Origin: Actinoallomurus sp963799975
Lineage (GTDB): Bacteria; Actinomycetota; Actinomycetes; Streptosporangiales; Streptosporangiaceae
DNA: 64,000 nt
Reading direction: 5' to 3'
NCBI GenBank assembly: GCA_963799975.1
Contig: CAWCZF010000004.1
Location: 1-64,000 of the forward strand
This document shows, piece after piece, positions 11,293 through 20,837 of the stretch. Position numbers and translations under genes: made by a program. The notes under the pieces are model-generated. The model saw only the letters and a program-made list of their open reading frames with translations, made no database searches and had not been told where the DNA came from. How positions within the stretch are numbered: position 1 is the first letter of the stretch; each line of letters begins with the position of its first letter.

Positions 11293-13288
11293 ATGAAACC
11301 CGCCCTCCTTTGTGCGCTCGCGCTCTTGTGCGCCGGCGGGGTGATCCGCGCCGAGGACGCGAAGCCCGTACCGTGGTCGTTCAAGCCGCTGCAAAAGACC
11401 GAGCCGCCGCGCGGCGCAAAACGCCGCATGGGACCGCTCGCGGATCGACCGGTTTCTGCTCGCGAAGATGGACGCCGCGCAACTCTCGCCCGCGCAACCG
11501 GCTCCGGCGCGGGTGCTCATCCGGCGGCTCTGGTTCGATCTGCTGGGGCTGCCGCCGACGCCGGAGGACGTCGCGCTCTGGGAGCAGAAGCTCGGGAATC
11601 CGGTCGGCGCCATCCGCCGTGGCGGAGCTGGTCGAGACGCTGCTCGCCTCGCCGCACTACGGCGAGCGCTGGGGGCGCTACTGGCTCGATCTCGCGCGCT
11701 ACACGGACAAGATTCCCGATTACCTCGGCAATGCCGACGCGGCCTGGCTCTACCGCGACTGGGTGGTGCGCGCGCTCAATGACGATCTGCCGTACGACCA
11801 GTTTGTGACGAAGCAACTGGCGGTCGATTTGCTGCCGGGCTCGCAGCCGGAGGAGCGGCACGCGCTCGGCTTTCTCGGGCTGAGCCCGCTCTATTTCAAG
11901 GAGCTGCAATTGCCGCCGGAGATCATCAAGACGACGGTGGCGGATGAATGGGAGGAGCACGTCGATGCGATCGGCCGCACGTTTCTCGGGCTGACGGTGG
12001 CGTGCGCGCGCTGCCACGATCACAAGACCGACCCGATCACCGCGCAGGATTATTACGGGCTGGCCGGCGTCTTCGCGAGCGTGCGCGTGGCGCCGATCCC
12101 CGCGCTGGAGGCGACGCGCTGGGCGCCGGTCGCGGTGGCGCGCCAGGAGGTGACGAAGCTCGAGCTGGCGCGCGTGGAGTTGAACAAGAAGAAGCCCGCG
12201 CCGGCCGATCTCGCGACGCAAGTGGAGGCGCTGAATTTGCAGATCGAGGCGATCAAAGAAGAGACGCCGGACTACAGCGTGCCGATGGCGAATGGCGTGG
12301 AGGACGCGGCGCTGTACGTCATCGCCGCCGCGAATGGCAAGGGGACGACGCTCGATTATCACCTGGGCCAGGCGCGCGACCTCGAAGTGCAAAAGCGCGG
12401 CAACCCGAACCAAACGGGCGAGGTGGTGAAGCGGCGTTTCCTCTCCGCCTTCGCGACGAAGGACGGGCAGCCGCGCGAGTTCACGCAAGGGCGCGGGCCG
12501 GCTGGAGCTGGCCCACGCGATCCTCGAAGACGCGCGGCCGCTCGTCGCGCGCGTGATCGTCAATCGCATCTGGCGGCATCATTTCGGCCGCGGGCTCGTG
12601 GCGACGCCGAGCGAGTTTGGCACGCTCGGCGAAGCGCCGTCGCATCCCGAGCTGCTCGACGATCTCGCCGGGCGCTTCATCGAAAACGGCTGGTCGTTCA
12701 AATGGCTGCACCGCGAGATCCTCCTGAGCGCCGCGTGGCAGCAGGACTCCCGCGCGCCGGACTCCGAGCGCCTCGATCCGGAGAACAAGCTCGTCGCGCG
12801 CATGCCGCGCCGCCGCCTCGAGATCGAGCCGTGGCGCGACGCGATGCTCGACCGCCTCCGGCCTGCTCGACGCGAAACTCGGCGGCCCCTCCGAGCCGCT
12901 GAGCTCCGACAAAAACCTGCGCCGCACGCTCTACGGCACGGTCGTCCGCGACGAGCTGGACCCGATGCTGCGGATCAACGATTTCCCCGAGGCGAGCGCG
13001 CACAGCCCCGCGCGCCAGGAGACCTCGACGCCGCTCCAGATGCTCTTCGCGCTCAACAGCTCCTTCCTCCAGCAGCAGGCCGACGCGCTCGCGCGCCGCG
13101 TCGCCGAGGCGGGCGGAACCGAAGAGCGCGTGCGGCGCGCCTACGCGCTGACCTACCAGCGAACGCCGACGGAAAAGGAGCAGAAGCTCGCCGCGCGCTT
13201 TTTCGCCGGCCGCGAGCAGGATGCGAAAGCGTGGTCCGAATACGCGCAGGCGCTGCTGGCGAGCAACGAAATGCTTTTTCTCGACTAA
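11293..13288 (+). pseudogene. DUF1549/DUF1553 (PSCyt2/PSD1) secreted protein, frameshifted
   Basis: ATG 11293 opens a signal peptide (MKPALLCALALLCAGGVIRA). The DUF1549 domain follows (IDRFLLAKMDAAQLSPAQP, LIRRLWFDLLGLPPTPEDV, LLASPHYGERWGRYWLDLAR, YTDKIPDYLGNADAAWLYRD), with a CARCHDHK motif at about 12,005. The DUF1553 domain ends the protein (VARVIVNRIWRHHFGRGLV, TPSEFGTLGEAPSHPELLDD, HREILLSAAWQQDS, TPLQMLFALNSSFL). The pieces lie in different frames; shifts are near 11,430, 11,620, 12,490 and 12,860. Rejoined, the product is about 660 residues, shorter than family members that also carry an N-terminal PSCyt1 cytochrome domain, which is absent. These proteins are hallmarks of Planctomycetota and Verrucomicrobiota and usually sit beside a DUF1501 gene, as here. 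Their role is unproven; association with sulfated polysaccharide use is commonly proposed. Confidence 0.85.
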
Positions 13289-13554
13289 CAATGAGTTGCG
13301 CGAAACACTCGGCGTGAGCGCCTCTGAAACCGGGTAGGGCGGGCGTCTCCCCGGCCCGGGCGAAGGCACGTGCCCGCCTCATTCTCTGCGAGTCGGCGTG
13401 CCCGACGCGAGAGCTGCTAAGCGAGTGGAGGCGAAGCACCGGTTCGCCCGAGGCCACCGACGAGCCGCCTCTACACATATGGCCGCCGCCGCGCCTCCGC
13501 GTCTGGTGCGCCCTGTGCCTTCTCGTGGCTAACTCCTCCCCCTCTTCTTCCTCC

Positions 13555-13996
13555 ATGAACCCCCTCCACCTCTCGCGCCGCGAGGCGCTCGCCCGGCTCG
13601 GCGGCGGGCTCGGCCTCCTCGGCTTCAGCAGCGCACTCCAGGCCGCGGGTGAGACCGCCGCCGCCGTTGCCAATCGGCGTTCCGCATTTCCCGCCGAAGG
13701 CCAAGCGCGTCATCCATCTCTTCATGAATGGCGGGCCGTTCGGGCCTGATTTCTTCGACCCCAAACCGGCCTCACGCAGTTCGCCGGGCAGCGTCCGGAG
13801 GGCGCGGAACTCCGCACCGAGCGCCCCACCGGCGGCCTGCTTCCCCCGCCCTACGCCTATGCGAAACACGGCGCGGGCGGCCTCGACGTGAGCGAGCTGC
13901 TGCCGCTCACCGCGCGCCACGCCGACGACCTCTGCGTCCTCCGCTCGTGCTACACCGATAACCCGAATCACGGCCCGGCGCTGCTCAACAAGACCA
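13555..13996 (+). pseudogene. DUF1501 protein, frameshifted and cut off at the junction
   Basis: ATG 13555 opens a twin-arginine-like signal (LSRREALARLGGGLGLLG). The conserved DUF1501 start follows in a second frame (PKAKRVIHLFMNGGPFGPDF then FDPKPA), and a third frame gives GGLDVSELLPLTARHADDLC and VLRSCYTDNPNHGPALL. Shifts are near 13,665 and 13,775. Family members have about 450-480 residues, but homology stops after NHGPALL at about 13,987, where unrelated sequence begins. DUF1501 proteins are exported partners of DUF1549/DUF1553 proteins and belong to an alkaline-phosphatase-like fold. The truncation coincides with the change from verrucomicrobial-type to actinobacterial DNA, so it is probably an assembly or rearrangement breakpoint rather than slow gene decay. 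Confidence 0.8.
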
Positions 13997-14340
13997 ACCG
14001 TCGAAGGGAAGCAGGCGACAAGGCCACGCATCGCGTCGTTCGCTCGGAGCCGAGCGCCGGAAGCTGGCTGCCGTCGGCGTTTGAGCCCCCGGATGAACTT
14101 CTCGCGGAACCTGTCGGGGAAAGCGGACGAGTTGAAAGACGCGACCGAAGCCTTCGTTATGCGGGGCATCGGAACGACCTCTCCGTCGCCATTGACGACG
14201 ATGGCCCATCCGTCCGCGTTCTGATTGAGCTTTATGCCGGCGTCCTTCGCTACCCGGAAGTGAACCCGGATCGCTCGGCGGACGGGCGCTAAGCCATGTG
14301 CAGCTGATCCAGGACAGTCCGCCGCGAGGGAGGGCGCGTA
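13990..14340. other. Unassigned sequence at the junction of two genome types
   Basis: Neither flanking gene continues through these roughly 350 bases. Both strands are open in one frame (plus strand to TAA at 14,290; minus strand reading DAGIKLNQNADGWAIVVNGD and FPDRFREKFIRGLKRRR), but I recognise neither product. No inverted repeats, target duplications or transposase are visible. The stretch may be a third fragment trapped in a misassembly, or the edge of an insertion. Confidence 0.4.
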
Positions 14341-14343
14341 CTT

Positions 14344-15288
14344 GTGGTCGGGCATTCGGGTCAGGGGGGCCAGTTTCTTCACGCTGCGACCGCGATCGAG
14401 GCCGGGTTGAAGCACAACCAGGCCTTCCAGAACGCCCTCCGTGCGTCCGCCGCCGAGCGGGTCGTGAACATCGTGCTCGTCTCGGCCTTCGAGCGCATGG
14501 GCCTCACGTACGCGGCGTGGGGGCGTGACGAGAGCAGCGCCGACGGCGCCGCAACGGCCAAGGACCTGAAAGGGTTCGCCGGGCCGCTCGCCATCGTCGC
14601 GGTGAACGGTTCACTGACGCAGGAGTGGGCGTGGATGAGCCGGTCCGCCGACACCTCCGCGTTCGTCCCCCCGCCCGCCAACACCCCCGCGGCGGCGCCG
14701 GCCGTACGCTACTTCCACTACCTCGGCCTGGGCTCGGACGTCGCACACGAACTCGGCCACGCGCTCGGCCTCGCGCACACGCCCGAGCCGCCGGCGCAGG
14801 ATCCGCTCCATCCGTACTACTTCACGATGCTCATGCATCCACGGGTGTTCGTCGACCACAGTGAGTGGAGGAAGCCCGGCTATCCGGTCACCGCCGACGG
14901 CACCGTCGCCGGGTCCGAGCACGCCGCGGTGCTCGCCGGGGCCGTGGGCCCCACCCGGATGCGGCCGGTCCCGGCCCAGACGAACTCGGTCAAGATCGAG
15001 CAGGTGACCAAGGCGGCTCAGGGCGGCGACCCGACGGCGCTCGTCTTCCGTGCGCGGGCGCAGTGGCTCACCCTGCGCGACCCGATGGTCAAGTCCGCGC
15101 AGTCCGGGCAGAGTCAGACGACGCTGGCCGTGGAGCCCTTCCTTCCGCTCGGGGCGTACCCGCTCGGCGGCGGCGGGCTGTTCCTGCCGACCGCGGTGAA
15201 GATGTTCGTCAAGGGCGGCCTCGTGCCCTCCGCACGAGCCGCCCAAGCCCGGCAGCACATCATCAGCGGCCACGCCTTCGGCGCCTGA
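14344..15288 (+). CDS. Putative metzincin-like zinc metalloprotease, probably 5'-truncated
   Basis: The 314-codon frame shows the metzincin zinc motif HELGHALGLAH at residues 135-145 (14,746-14,778): two helix histidines, the catalytic Glu and a third His. A methionine-containing turn (TMLMHP) follows about 20 residues later, as expected for the Met-turn. The rest is not recognised. There is no signal peptide at the GTG used here. The frame is open upstream to 14,308 (reading GGRVLVVGHSGQGGQFL), so the real N-terminus was probably lost at the junction near 14,300. Codon use and GC content are actinobacterial. It would be a secreted or periplasm-facing peptidase if a signal was present. A hairpin terminator follows at 15,305. 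Confidence 0.6.
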   Translation: MVGHSGQGGQFLHAATAIEAGLKHNQAFQNALRASAAERVVNIVLVSAFERMGLTYAAWGRDESSADGAATAKDLKGFAGPLAIVAVNGSLTQEWAWMSRSADTSAFVPPPANTPAAAPAVRYFHYLGLGSDVAHELGHALGLAHTPEPPAQDPLHPYYFTMLMHPRVFVDHSEWRKPGYPVTADGTVAGSEHAAVLAGAVGPTRMRPVPAQTNSVKIEQVTKAAQGGDPTALVFRARAQWLTLRDPMVKSAQSGQSQTTLAVEPFLPLGAYPLGGGGLFLPTAVKMFVKGGLVPSARAAQARQHIISGHAFGA

Positions 15289-15304
15289 GCCCGGCGCGGC
15301 CATC

Positions 15305-15340
15305 GCGACCGACGCGCGTACTCCCGCGCGTGCCGGTCGC
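15305..15340 (+). terminator. Hairpin terminator after the metalloprotease gene
   Basis: GCGACCG (15305-15311) pairs with CGGTCGC (15334-15340), and an inner CGCGCG stem (15313-15318 with 15325-15330) closes the hairpin, with a two-base bulge. There is no U tract, which is usual in high-GC actinobacteria. It lies 17 bases after the stop at 15288. Confidence 0.55.
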
Positions 15341-15563
15341 GGTGGCCTGCGGGGTCAGCGTCCTGTTGATGGGCTGTAGCGATGGCCGGTCGGCGGGCGG
15401 CCGGCGGGGCAGCCCCACGATGACCTTCGGCGGGGGTGAGTCGTCGTGGTGATGAGCTAGCGCATGGCCGGTGGGGGCATCGGATAAAGGCGAGGGCGTT
15501 CACGCCTGGTGTTCCGGCATGGACGTTCGATCGTGTCTCCGATCGCCCGGCCTAGGGAGGGCC

Positions 15564-17192
15564 ATGAGATTCACACTCAGACCACATGGCGTCAAGGGAA
15601 GGATCACGCTCGCGGTCTCGTTGATCGCGCTGGTGCTGGCCGCTTCGGCGGTGGCGATAGCGGCGACCACGCATTCGGGTCCGGCCAAGGACTCGTGGTC
15701 CTCCGGCGGGCAGAACAACTTCAACACCCGCGCCAACCTGAACGAGAAGCAGATCAGCACGGCCAACGTCGGGAAGCTGGCCATCCGCTGGAGTCACAAG
15801 ATGCCGGGCAACGTCTCCGCGACTCCGGCCGTGGTCGACGGCGCCGTCTACGTTCCCGACTTCGGCGGGTACTTCACCAAGTTCGACGCCGTGACCGGCA
15901 AGGTGATCTGGCGGCACAAGGTGTCGGAGTACAACGGCGAGGCCCATACCTACTCGCGGACCTCGCCCCTGGTGTCGGGCGGCACCGTCTACATCGGTGA
16001 CCACTACGGCCTGCACAGCACCGGAATGGCATCACCGGTCACCACCAAGTCATCGCAGTTGTTCGCCATCGACACCCGTACCGGCAAACTGCGCTGGAAG
16101 GTCGTGGTGGACACCCAGTACTCCACCTGGCTGACCCAGAGCCCGGTGATCCAGGACGGCGTGATCTACCAGGGCGTCTCCTCCGGCGAGACCGACCAGG
16201 CCGTCTACCCCAGCTTCACGTGCTGCCGGTTCCGCGGCGCGCTGGTCGCGATCAGCGAGAAGACCCACAAGATCTTGTGGAAGACCTACATGGTCCCGGA
16301 CAACGGCGGCAAGCCCGGCGGCTACAGCGGCGCGTCGGTCTGGGGCGGCACGCCGGCGCTCGACCCGGTCGACAAGACCGTGATCGTCACCACCGGCAAC
16401 AACTATCTGGTACCGGCCTCGGTGGAGAAGTGCCGCAAGAAGATCGGCATCACTTCCGAATGCTTCTCCCCCGACAACCACGTGGAGTCGATCGTCTCGA
16501 TCGACCAGCGCACCGGCAAGATCCGCTGGGCCTCCGGCGCACGGATCTTCGACTCGTGGACCTCGGCGTGCCTGCCGGGCGCGCCGCCCAACAACTGCCC
16601 GGTCGACCACGGCCCCGACGCCGACTTCGGCGACGGCCCCCACATGTCGTGGATCACCCTCGCCGGCAAGCGCCATCTCGTGGTCGGCGGCGGGCAGAAG
16701 AGTGGCAACTACTGGCAGCTCGACGCGGCCACCGGCAAGGTGCTGTGGAGCGCGGCGCCGGCCCCAGGCGGCCAGCAGGGCGGCATCCAGTGGGGCAGCG
16801 CGACCGATGGCCACCGCGTCTTCACCGCCGAGTCCAACTCGCTCAACGTCAAGTACGAGGTGCCCGACGGACGCACCATCGACTACGGCTCCTTCTCCGC
16901 TCTGGACGCCGCCACCGGCAAGCTCCTCTGGCAGGTCGCCGACCCCTCCAAGGGACACGACAAGGCACCCCTGACCTATGCCAACGGCGTCCTGTACGGC
17001 GGCTCGACCTCCGGTCACATGTACGCCATGGACGCGGCCACCGGGAAGTTCCTCTGGGACTTCAAGGGTGTCGGCTCCTCGATGGCCGGGCCGGCCGTGG
17101 TCAACGGTTTCGTCTACTGGGGCAACGGCTACACCGCCACCTGGGCCACCGAGGGCAGCATGTTCTACGCCTTCGCCCTGCCCAAGCACTGA
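15564..17192 (+). CDS. PQQ-binding-like beta-propeller protein, polyvinyl-alcohol-dehydrogenase type
   Basis: The 542-residue protein starts at ATG 15564, 3 bases after AGGGAGG; an N-terminal hydrophobic segment (ITLAVSLIALVLAASAVAIA) indicates export or membrane anchoring. The body holds seven to eight propeller blades with the tryptophan-docking pattern (FDAVTGKVIWRHK, IDTRTGKLRWKV, IDQRTGKIRWASG, LDAATGKVLWS, LDAATGKLLWQV, MDAATGKFLWDFK). Adjacent cysteines in FTCCRFRGALVAI recall the vicinal-Cys ring of PQQ alcohol dehydrogenases. The arrangement resembles polyvinyl alcohol dehydrogenase and outer-membrane assembly-type propellers, but no cytochrome c motif (CxxCH) is present. Whether it binds PQQ or acts on an alcohol cannot be settled from sequence. 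It stands alone on the plus strand, closed by a strong hairpin. Confidence 0.75.
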   Translation: MRFTLRPHGVKGRITLAVSLIALVLAASAVAIAATTHSGPAKDSWSSGGQNNFNTRANLNEKQISTANVGKLAIRWSHKMPGNVSATPAVVDGAVYVPDFGGYFTKFDAVTGKVIWRHKVSEYNGEAHTYSRTSPLVSGGTVYIGDHYGLHSTGMASPVTTKSSQLFAIDTRTGKLRWKVVVDTQYSTWLTQSPVIQDGVIYQGVSSGETDQAVYPSFTCCRFRGALVAISEKTHKILWKTYMVPDNGGKPGGYSGASVWGGTPALDPVDKTVIVTTGNNYLVPASVEKCRKKIGITSECFSPDNHVESIVSIDQRTGKIRWASGARIFDSWTSACLPGAPPNNCPVDHGPDADFGDGPHMSWITLAGKRHLVVGGGQKSGNYWQLDAATGKVLWSAAPAPGGQQGGIQWGSATDGHRVFTAESNSLNVKYEVPDGRTIDYGSFSALDAATGKLLWQVADPSKGHDKAPLTYANGVLYGGSTSGHMYAMDAATGKFLWDFKGVGSSMAGPAVVNGFVYWGNGYTATWATEGSMFYAFALPKH

Positions 17193-17201
17193 CCGAGCGA
17201 C

Positions 17202-17236
17202 GGCCCGGCGGTCGGCGGCAGCCGACTCGCCGGGCC
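17202..17236. terminator. Bidirectional hairpin terminator between convergent genes
   Basis: GGCCCGGCG (17202-17210) pairs with CGCCGGGCC (17228-17236). The loop holds a second perfect stem, GTCGGC / GCCGAC. It sits between the stops at 17,192 and 17,247 and can serve both genes. Confidence 0.7.
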
Positions 17237-17246
17237 ACGAGTGTGT

Positions 17247-18830
17247 CTAGGCGGTGGTCGTACTCCGCGGGCGTCCGCCTTCGGAGGTCTCGGCGGGTGC
17301 GTCGTTTCCCCGCAGGATCAGGGCGAGCACACCGGTGACCGCGATGTTGATTAGTACGGCGAGGATGCCCGCGTACACGGTGAGGTGGGTGTGCAGGCCG
17401 AGGTCGCTCAGGGCGAACTGCGCGCTCCCCCAGTGCGCGTGCACCGTACGTCCGGTTCCGACGTCCACGGCCGGGGTGGCGTAGACCATCCACAGTCCGG
17501 CGGCGATCCCGGTCGCCCAGCCGGCCAGCAGCGCCCAGCGATCCGGCCGCCGACGGTACAGGCCGGACAGCAGCGCCGGGAGCGTCTGCAACACGATCAC
17601 ACCGCCGATGAGCTGGAGGTCGATCGAGAACTGGGGCCTTAGGAACAGGATGACCGCGACCGCGCCGGCCTTGACGGCCACCGAGACCACCTTGCTGCTG
17701 CGCGCCTCCTCCGCGGGTGAGGCGTCCGGCCGCACGTACTCCTTGTAGATGTTGCGGGTGAACAGGTTGGCCGCGGCGATCGCCATGATCGCGGCGGGCA
17801 CCAGCGCGCTCAGCACGATGGCGGCGAAGGCGATGCCGGCGAACCAGCGCGGCAGCACCGAGTCGAACAGCAGCGGCACCACGGTGTTCACGTCGGGCCG
17901 TCCGCCAGAGGAGAGCGGCTTGACGCCGGCCGCGATCGCCATGTAGCCGAGCAGCGCGAGCAGGCCGAGGATCAGCGAGTACGCCGGCAGCGCCACCACG
18001 TTGCGGCGTACGGCGGTGCGGTCTCTGGCGGCGAGCGCACCGGTCAGTGAGTGCGGGTACAGGAACAGCGCGGCGGCCGACCCGAGGGCCAGCGTCGAGT
18101 AGCCGAGTTGTGCGCTCGACGCGAGCAGCGCGCCGTCCACGGGCGACGGGGTGCGGGTGAACTTCGTGTCGGCGGCGCCGAAGATGTGGCCCCAGCCGCC
18201 GAGCCGGATCGGGATGTAGATGACGGCCACCACGACCACCACGATGACCAGCGCGTCCTTGACGAACGCGATCAGGGCGGGCGCACGCAGCCCGGACCGG
18301 TACGTGAACGCCGCGAGCACGGCGAACGCGATCACGATCGGCCAGTCGCCGCCGACCCCGCAGGTCCGCAGCACCGCCGCCACACCGACGAGTTGCAGTG
18401 CGATGTACGGCATGGTGGCGACGATTCCGGTGACCGCGATCGCCAGCGCGAGCAGCCCGGACCGGTGCCGGTCGCGCACCAGGTCGGCGGGGGTCACGTA
18501 GCCGTTCTCCCGGGCCAGCGTCCAAAAGCGCGGCAGCACCAGGAAGACCATCGGGTAGACGATGATGGAGTACGGCAGGGCGAAGAAGCCGGAGCCGCCC
18601 GCCGCGTACATCAGCGCGGGTACCGAGACCAGCGTGTAGGCGGTGTAGAAGTCGCCGCCGATCAGGAACCAGGTCAGCCAGGAGCCGAAACTCCGGCCGC
18701 CCAGACCCCATTCGTCCAGGTGCAGCGGATCCTGCGCGCGCCGCCACCGGGCGGCGGCGAAGCCCATCGCCGAGACGAGGGTGAACAGCGCGATGACGAT
18801 GCCGAGCTCGACCCATTTAATGTTGTTCAT
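17247..18830 (-). CDS. Sodium:solute symporter family permease, monocarboxylate type
   Basis: A 527-residue integral membrane protein with about 13 hydrophobic segments. The N-terminus (GLGGRSFGSWLTWFLIGGDF, then YTAYTLVSVPALMYAAGG) is the conserved SSS-family region that includes helix 1 and the sodium-site area. In actinobacteria this family, often named MctP-like, takes up short monocarboxylates such as pyruvate, lactate or acetate with Na+; the substrate here is unproven. The start ATG (18,828-18,830) overlaps the stop of the preceding DUF3311 gene by four bases, a pairing seen repeatedly for these symporters, so both are probably made together as a transporter and its small partner. It faces the propeller gene across a shared terminator. 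Confidence 0.85.
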   Translation of the reverse strand: MNNIKWVELGIVIALFTLVSAMGFAAARWRRAQDPLHLDEWGLGGRSFGSWLTWFLIGGDFYTAYTLVSVPALMYAAGGSGFFALPYSIIVYPMVFLVLPRFWTLARENGYVTPADLVRDRHRSGLLALAIAVTGIVATMPYIALQLVGVAAVLRTCGVGGDWPIVIAFAVLAAFTYRSGLRAPALIAFVKDALVIVVVVVAVIYIPIRLGGWGHIFGAADTKFTRTPSPVDGALLASSAQLGYSTLALGSAAALFLYPHSLTGALAARDRTAVRRNVVALPAYSLILGLLALLGYMAIAAGVKPLSSGGRPDVNTVVPLLFDSVLPRWFAGIAFAAIVLSALVPAAIMAIAAANLFTRNIYKEYVRPDASPAEEARSSKVVSVAVKAGAVAVILFLRPQFSIDLQLIGGVIVLQTLPALLSGLYRRRPDRWALLAGWATGIAAGLWMVYATPAVDVGTGRTVHAHWGSAQFALSDLGLHTHLTVYAGILAVLINIAVTGVLALILRGNDAPAETSEGGRPRSTTTA

Positions 18831-19003
18831 TCCTCATCGCCCCTGCTGGCTCGGTAGACGATGACGAGCAGGCCCACGGTGAGCAGCACCCAGAGCAACT
18901 GGTACCAGTAGAAGAACGGTATGGCGAACAGCGCCGGCGCGTGCCGATTGTAGATGGTCGGCACGAGCAGGGCGGCCGCCGGCAATATCAGCAGCAGCTT
19001 CAT
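18827..19003 (-). CDS. DUF3311 small membrane protein, symporter partner
   Basis: A 58-residue protein with two hydrophobic helices (LLLILPAAALLVPTIYN and FFYWYQLLWVLLTVGLLVIV) separated by N-R-H-x-P. This is the DUF3311 layout, which is regularly encoded just before SSS monocarboxylate permeases. The ATG at 19,003 is chosen because the frame upstream to 19,087 has no family resemblance. Its stop overlaps the symporter start (ATGA), indicating translational coupling. Function is unknown; an accessory or assembly role for the symporter is inferred. Confidence 0.75.
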   Translation of the reverse strand: MKLLLILPAAALLVPTIYNRHAPALFAIPFFYWYQLLWVLLTVGLLVIVYRASRGDEE

Positions 19004-19170
19004 ATCGGATATGAGTACCCGCAGGAAATGTAATTCATCAATGAGATGTGGGTAATCGCAATGATGACGCAGAACTTCCGTCGTCATCAGCCGGCCACTG
19101 TCTTGATTACCTCGAGTGACCGAAGATGGTGAGCGGCAATTGCTTTTCCTCCGAGTGGGACGGGATGGGC

Positions 19171-20733
19171 ATGAACGGAGCCGAAAACCTGTTTCGGGCC
19201 GCCGTGAACCAGGGAGTGGATGTCTGCTTCGCCAACCCCGGCACGACCGAACTCCCCCTGGTCGGCGCGCTCGACGCGATCACCGAGATCCGGCCGGTGC
19301 TCGGCCTGGCCGAGGCCGTCTGCACGGGTGCGGCGGACGGGTACGGGCGGATGACCGGACGGCCCGCGCTCACCCTGCTGCACCTCGGCCCCGGCCTGGC
19401 CGACGGGCTCGCCTGCCTGCACAACGCCAGGCGGGCCGGCACTCCGGTGGTCAATCTCGTGGGCGACCAGGCCACCTGGCACTTCGCCGCCGACGCGCCG
19501 CTGACCACCGACATCGCCGCGGTGGCCGCGCCGTTCTGCGGGTGGATACGGAAGTCGACCGACGCCGAGGGCCTGGCCCTCGACCTGATCGAGGCGGTCG
19601 CCGAGTCGCGGAGCGGCCCGGCGTGCCTGATCATTCCGGCCGACCTCGCGGACCAGGCGACCGGGACCCACCGGAGCGGCGGGATCATGACCGGCCCGCG
19701 CGACTGGACCAGGGTCGATGAGCAACGGGTGGCACGTGCTGCCGCGGCACTGCGCGCGGGACCCTCATCCGTCCTGTTCCTGGGGGGCCGCGCACTGACA
19801 CGTGAGGGCCTGCTCGCCGCGGACTCGGTGGCGCGGGCCACCGGCTGCCGGCTGATCCACGAGACGTTCCCGGCCCGGATCGAACGCGGCCGCGGCCTGC
19901 CCGCGCCGATGCGACTGCCCCACGTGTACGAGGACGCCGCCGAGACCCTCCGCGACACGGCCACGGTCGTGCTGGCCGGTGCGCGGGAGCCGGTCAGCTC
20001 GTTCGGCTATTCGGGCAAGCCGAGCAGCTTCGTGCCGGACGAGACCGAGGTCGTGTCGCTCGCCGACGCGCCACAGGACACCTCCGACGACGTGGTCGAG
20101 GCACTCCAGCGGCTCGCCGAGCGCTTCGGCCCCGGCGAGCCGAGGAAGCCGGGGGCCTGCGACAAGGTGTTCACCCCGGCGGGCGTCCTCACGCCGAGCT
20201 CGCTCGTGGGTACGGTCGCGGCGGTGCAACCGGCCGGGACCATCGTCGTGGACGAGTCACTGACCTGCGGATTCGACTACCACACTGCGGCCGCGACGGC
20301 TCCAGAGCACACCTGCATGGTCGCGCAGGTCGGCGGCGCCATCGGCCACGGGCTCCCGCTCGCCACCGGCGCAGCCGTCGCCTGCCCCGATCGCCCGGTG
20401 ATCGCGCTGGAGGCCGACGGCAGCGCGATGTACACGATCCAGGCGCTGTGGACCCAGGCGCGCGAGGAGCTGAACGTCACGACCATCATTTGCAACAATC
20501 AGAGTTATGAGATAGTCAAGATGGAGTTGGGTAACACCGGGCGCGAGATCGGCCCGGCCTCCGGCGCCCTGCTCAGCATTGACCGGCCAGGCCTCGAGTG
20601 GACCACGCTCGCCGTCGGATTGGGCGTGCCGGCCGTACAGGCGCGCACTTCGGAGGAGCTGGCCGCCGCCATGAAGGCGGCCCTGTCCGAACCCGGTCCC
20701 CACCTGATCGAGGCAATTGTCCGAATGAACTGA
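19171..20733 (+). CDS. Thiamine-diphosphate-dependent enzyme of the acetolactate synthase large-subunit family
   Basis: 520 residues from the ATG that gives the family N-terminus MNGAENLFRAAVNQGVDVCF then ANPGTTE; in-frame ATGs at 19,126 and 19,165 are possible. The Pyr domain has the cofactor-activating Glu in VLGLAEAVCTGAADGYGRMT. The PP domain has EADGSAMYTIQALWTQARE followed by NVTTIICNN, the Mg/ThDP motif with Ala in place of the first Gly of GDG; this variant is common in the IlvX-like subgroup. Members decarboxylate or carboligate 2-oxo acids. No regulatory small subunit is present, so valine synthesis is unlikely. The gene lies at the edge of the AmCP cluster, 104 bases before an EamA exporter, and may supply or modify a cluster precursor; the true substrate is unknown. 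Confidence 0.75.
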   Translation: MNGAENLFRAAVNQGVDVCFANPGTTELPLVGALDAITEIRPVLGLAEAVCTGAADGYGRMTGRPALTLLHLGPGLADGLACLHNARRAGTPVVNLVGDQATWHFAADAPLTTDIAAVAAPFCGWIRKSTDAEGLALDLIEAVAESRSGPACLIIPADLADQATGTHRSGGIMTGPRDWTRVDEQRVARAAAALRAGPSSVLFLGGRALTREGLLAADSVARATGCRLIHETFPARIERGRGLPAPMRLPHVYEDAAETLRDTATVVLAGAREPVSSFGYSGKPSSFVPDETEVVSLADAPQDTSDDVVEALQRLAERFGPGEPRKPGACDKVFTPAGVLTPSSLVGTVAAVQPAGTIVVDESLTCGFDYHTAAATAPEHTCMVAQVGGAIGHGLPLATGAAVACPDRPVIALEADGSAMYTIQALWTQAREELNVTTIICNNQSYEIVKMELGNTGREIGPASGALLSIDRPGLEWTTLAVGLGVPAVQARTSEELAAAMKAALSEPGPHLIEAIVRMN

Positions 20734-20837
20734 AAGATCCAATACATTCGCCAGAAATTCTGGTAGCCCGGCGAGAGCCTGGGTAGGCAATGCGAACGCG
20801 AAGACGACCTACTCGGCCGGATCCGGAGGACCCGCTG

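Noticed and set aside
13990..14340. Insertion sequence or integrated element at the junction
   Set aside because: No transposase or integrase motif, no terminal inverted repeats and no target duplication could be found.
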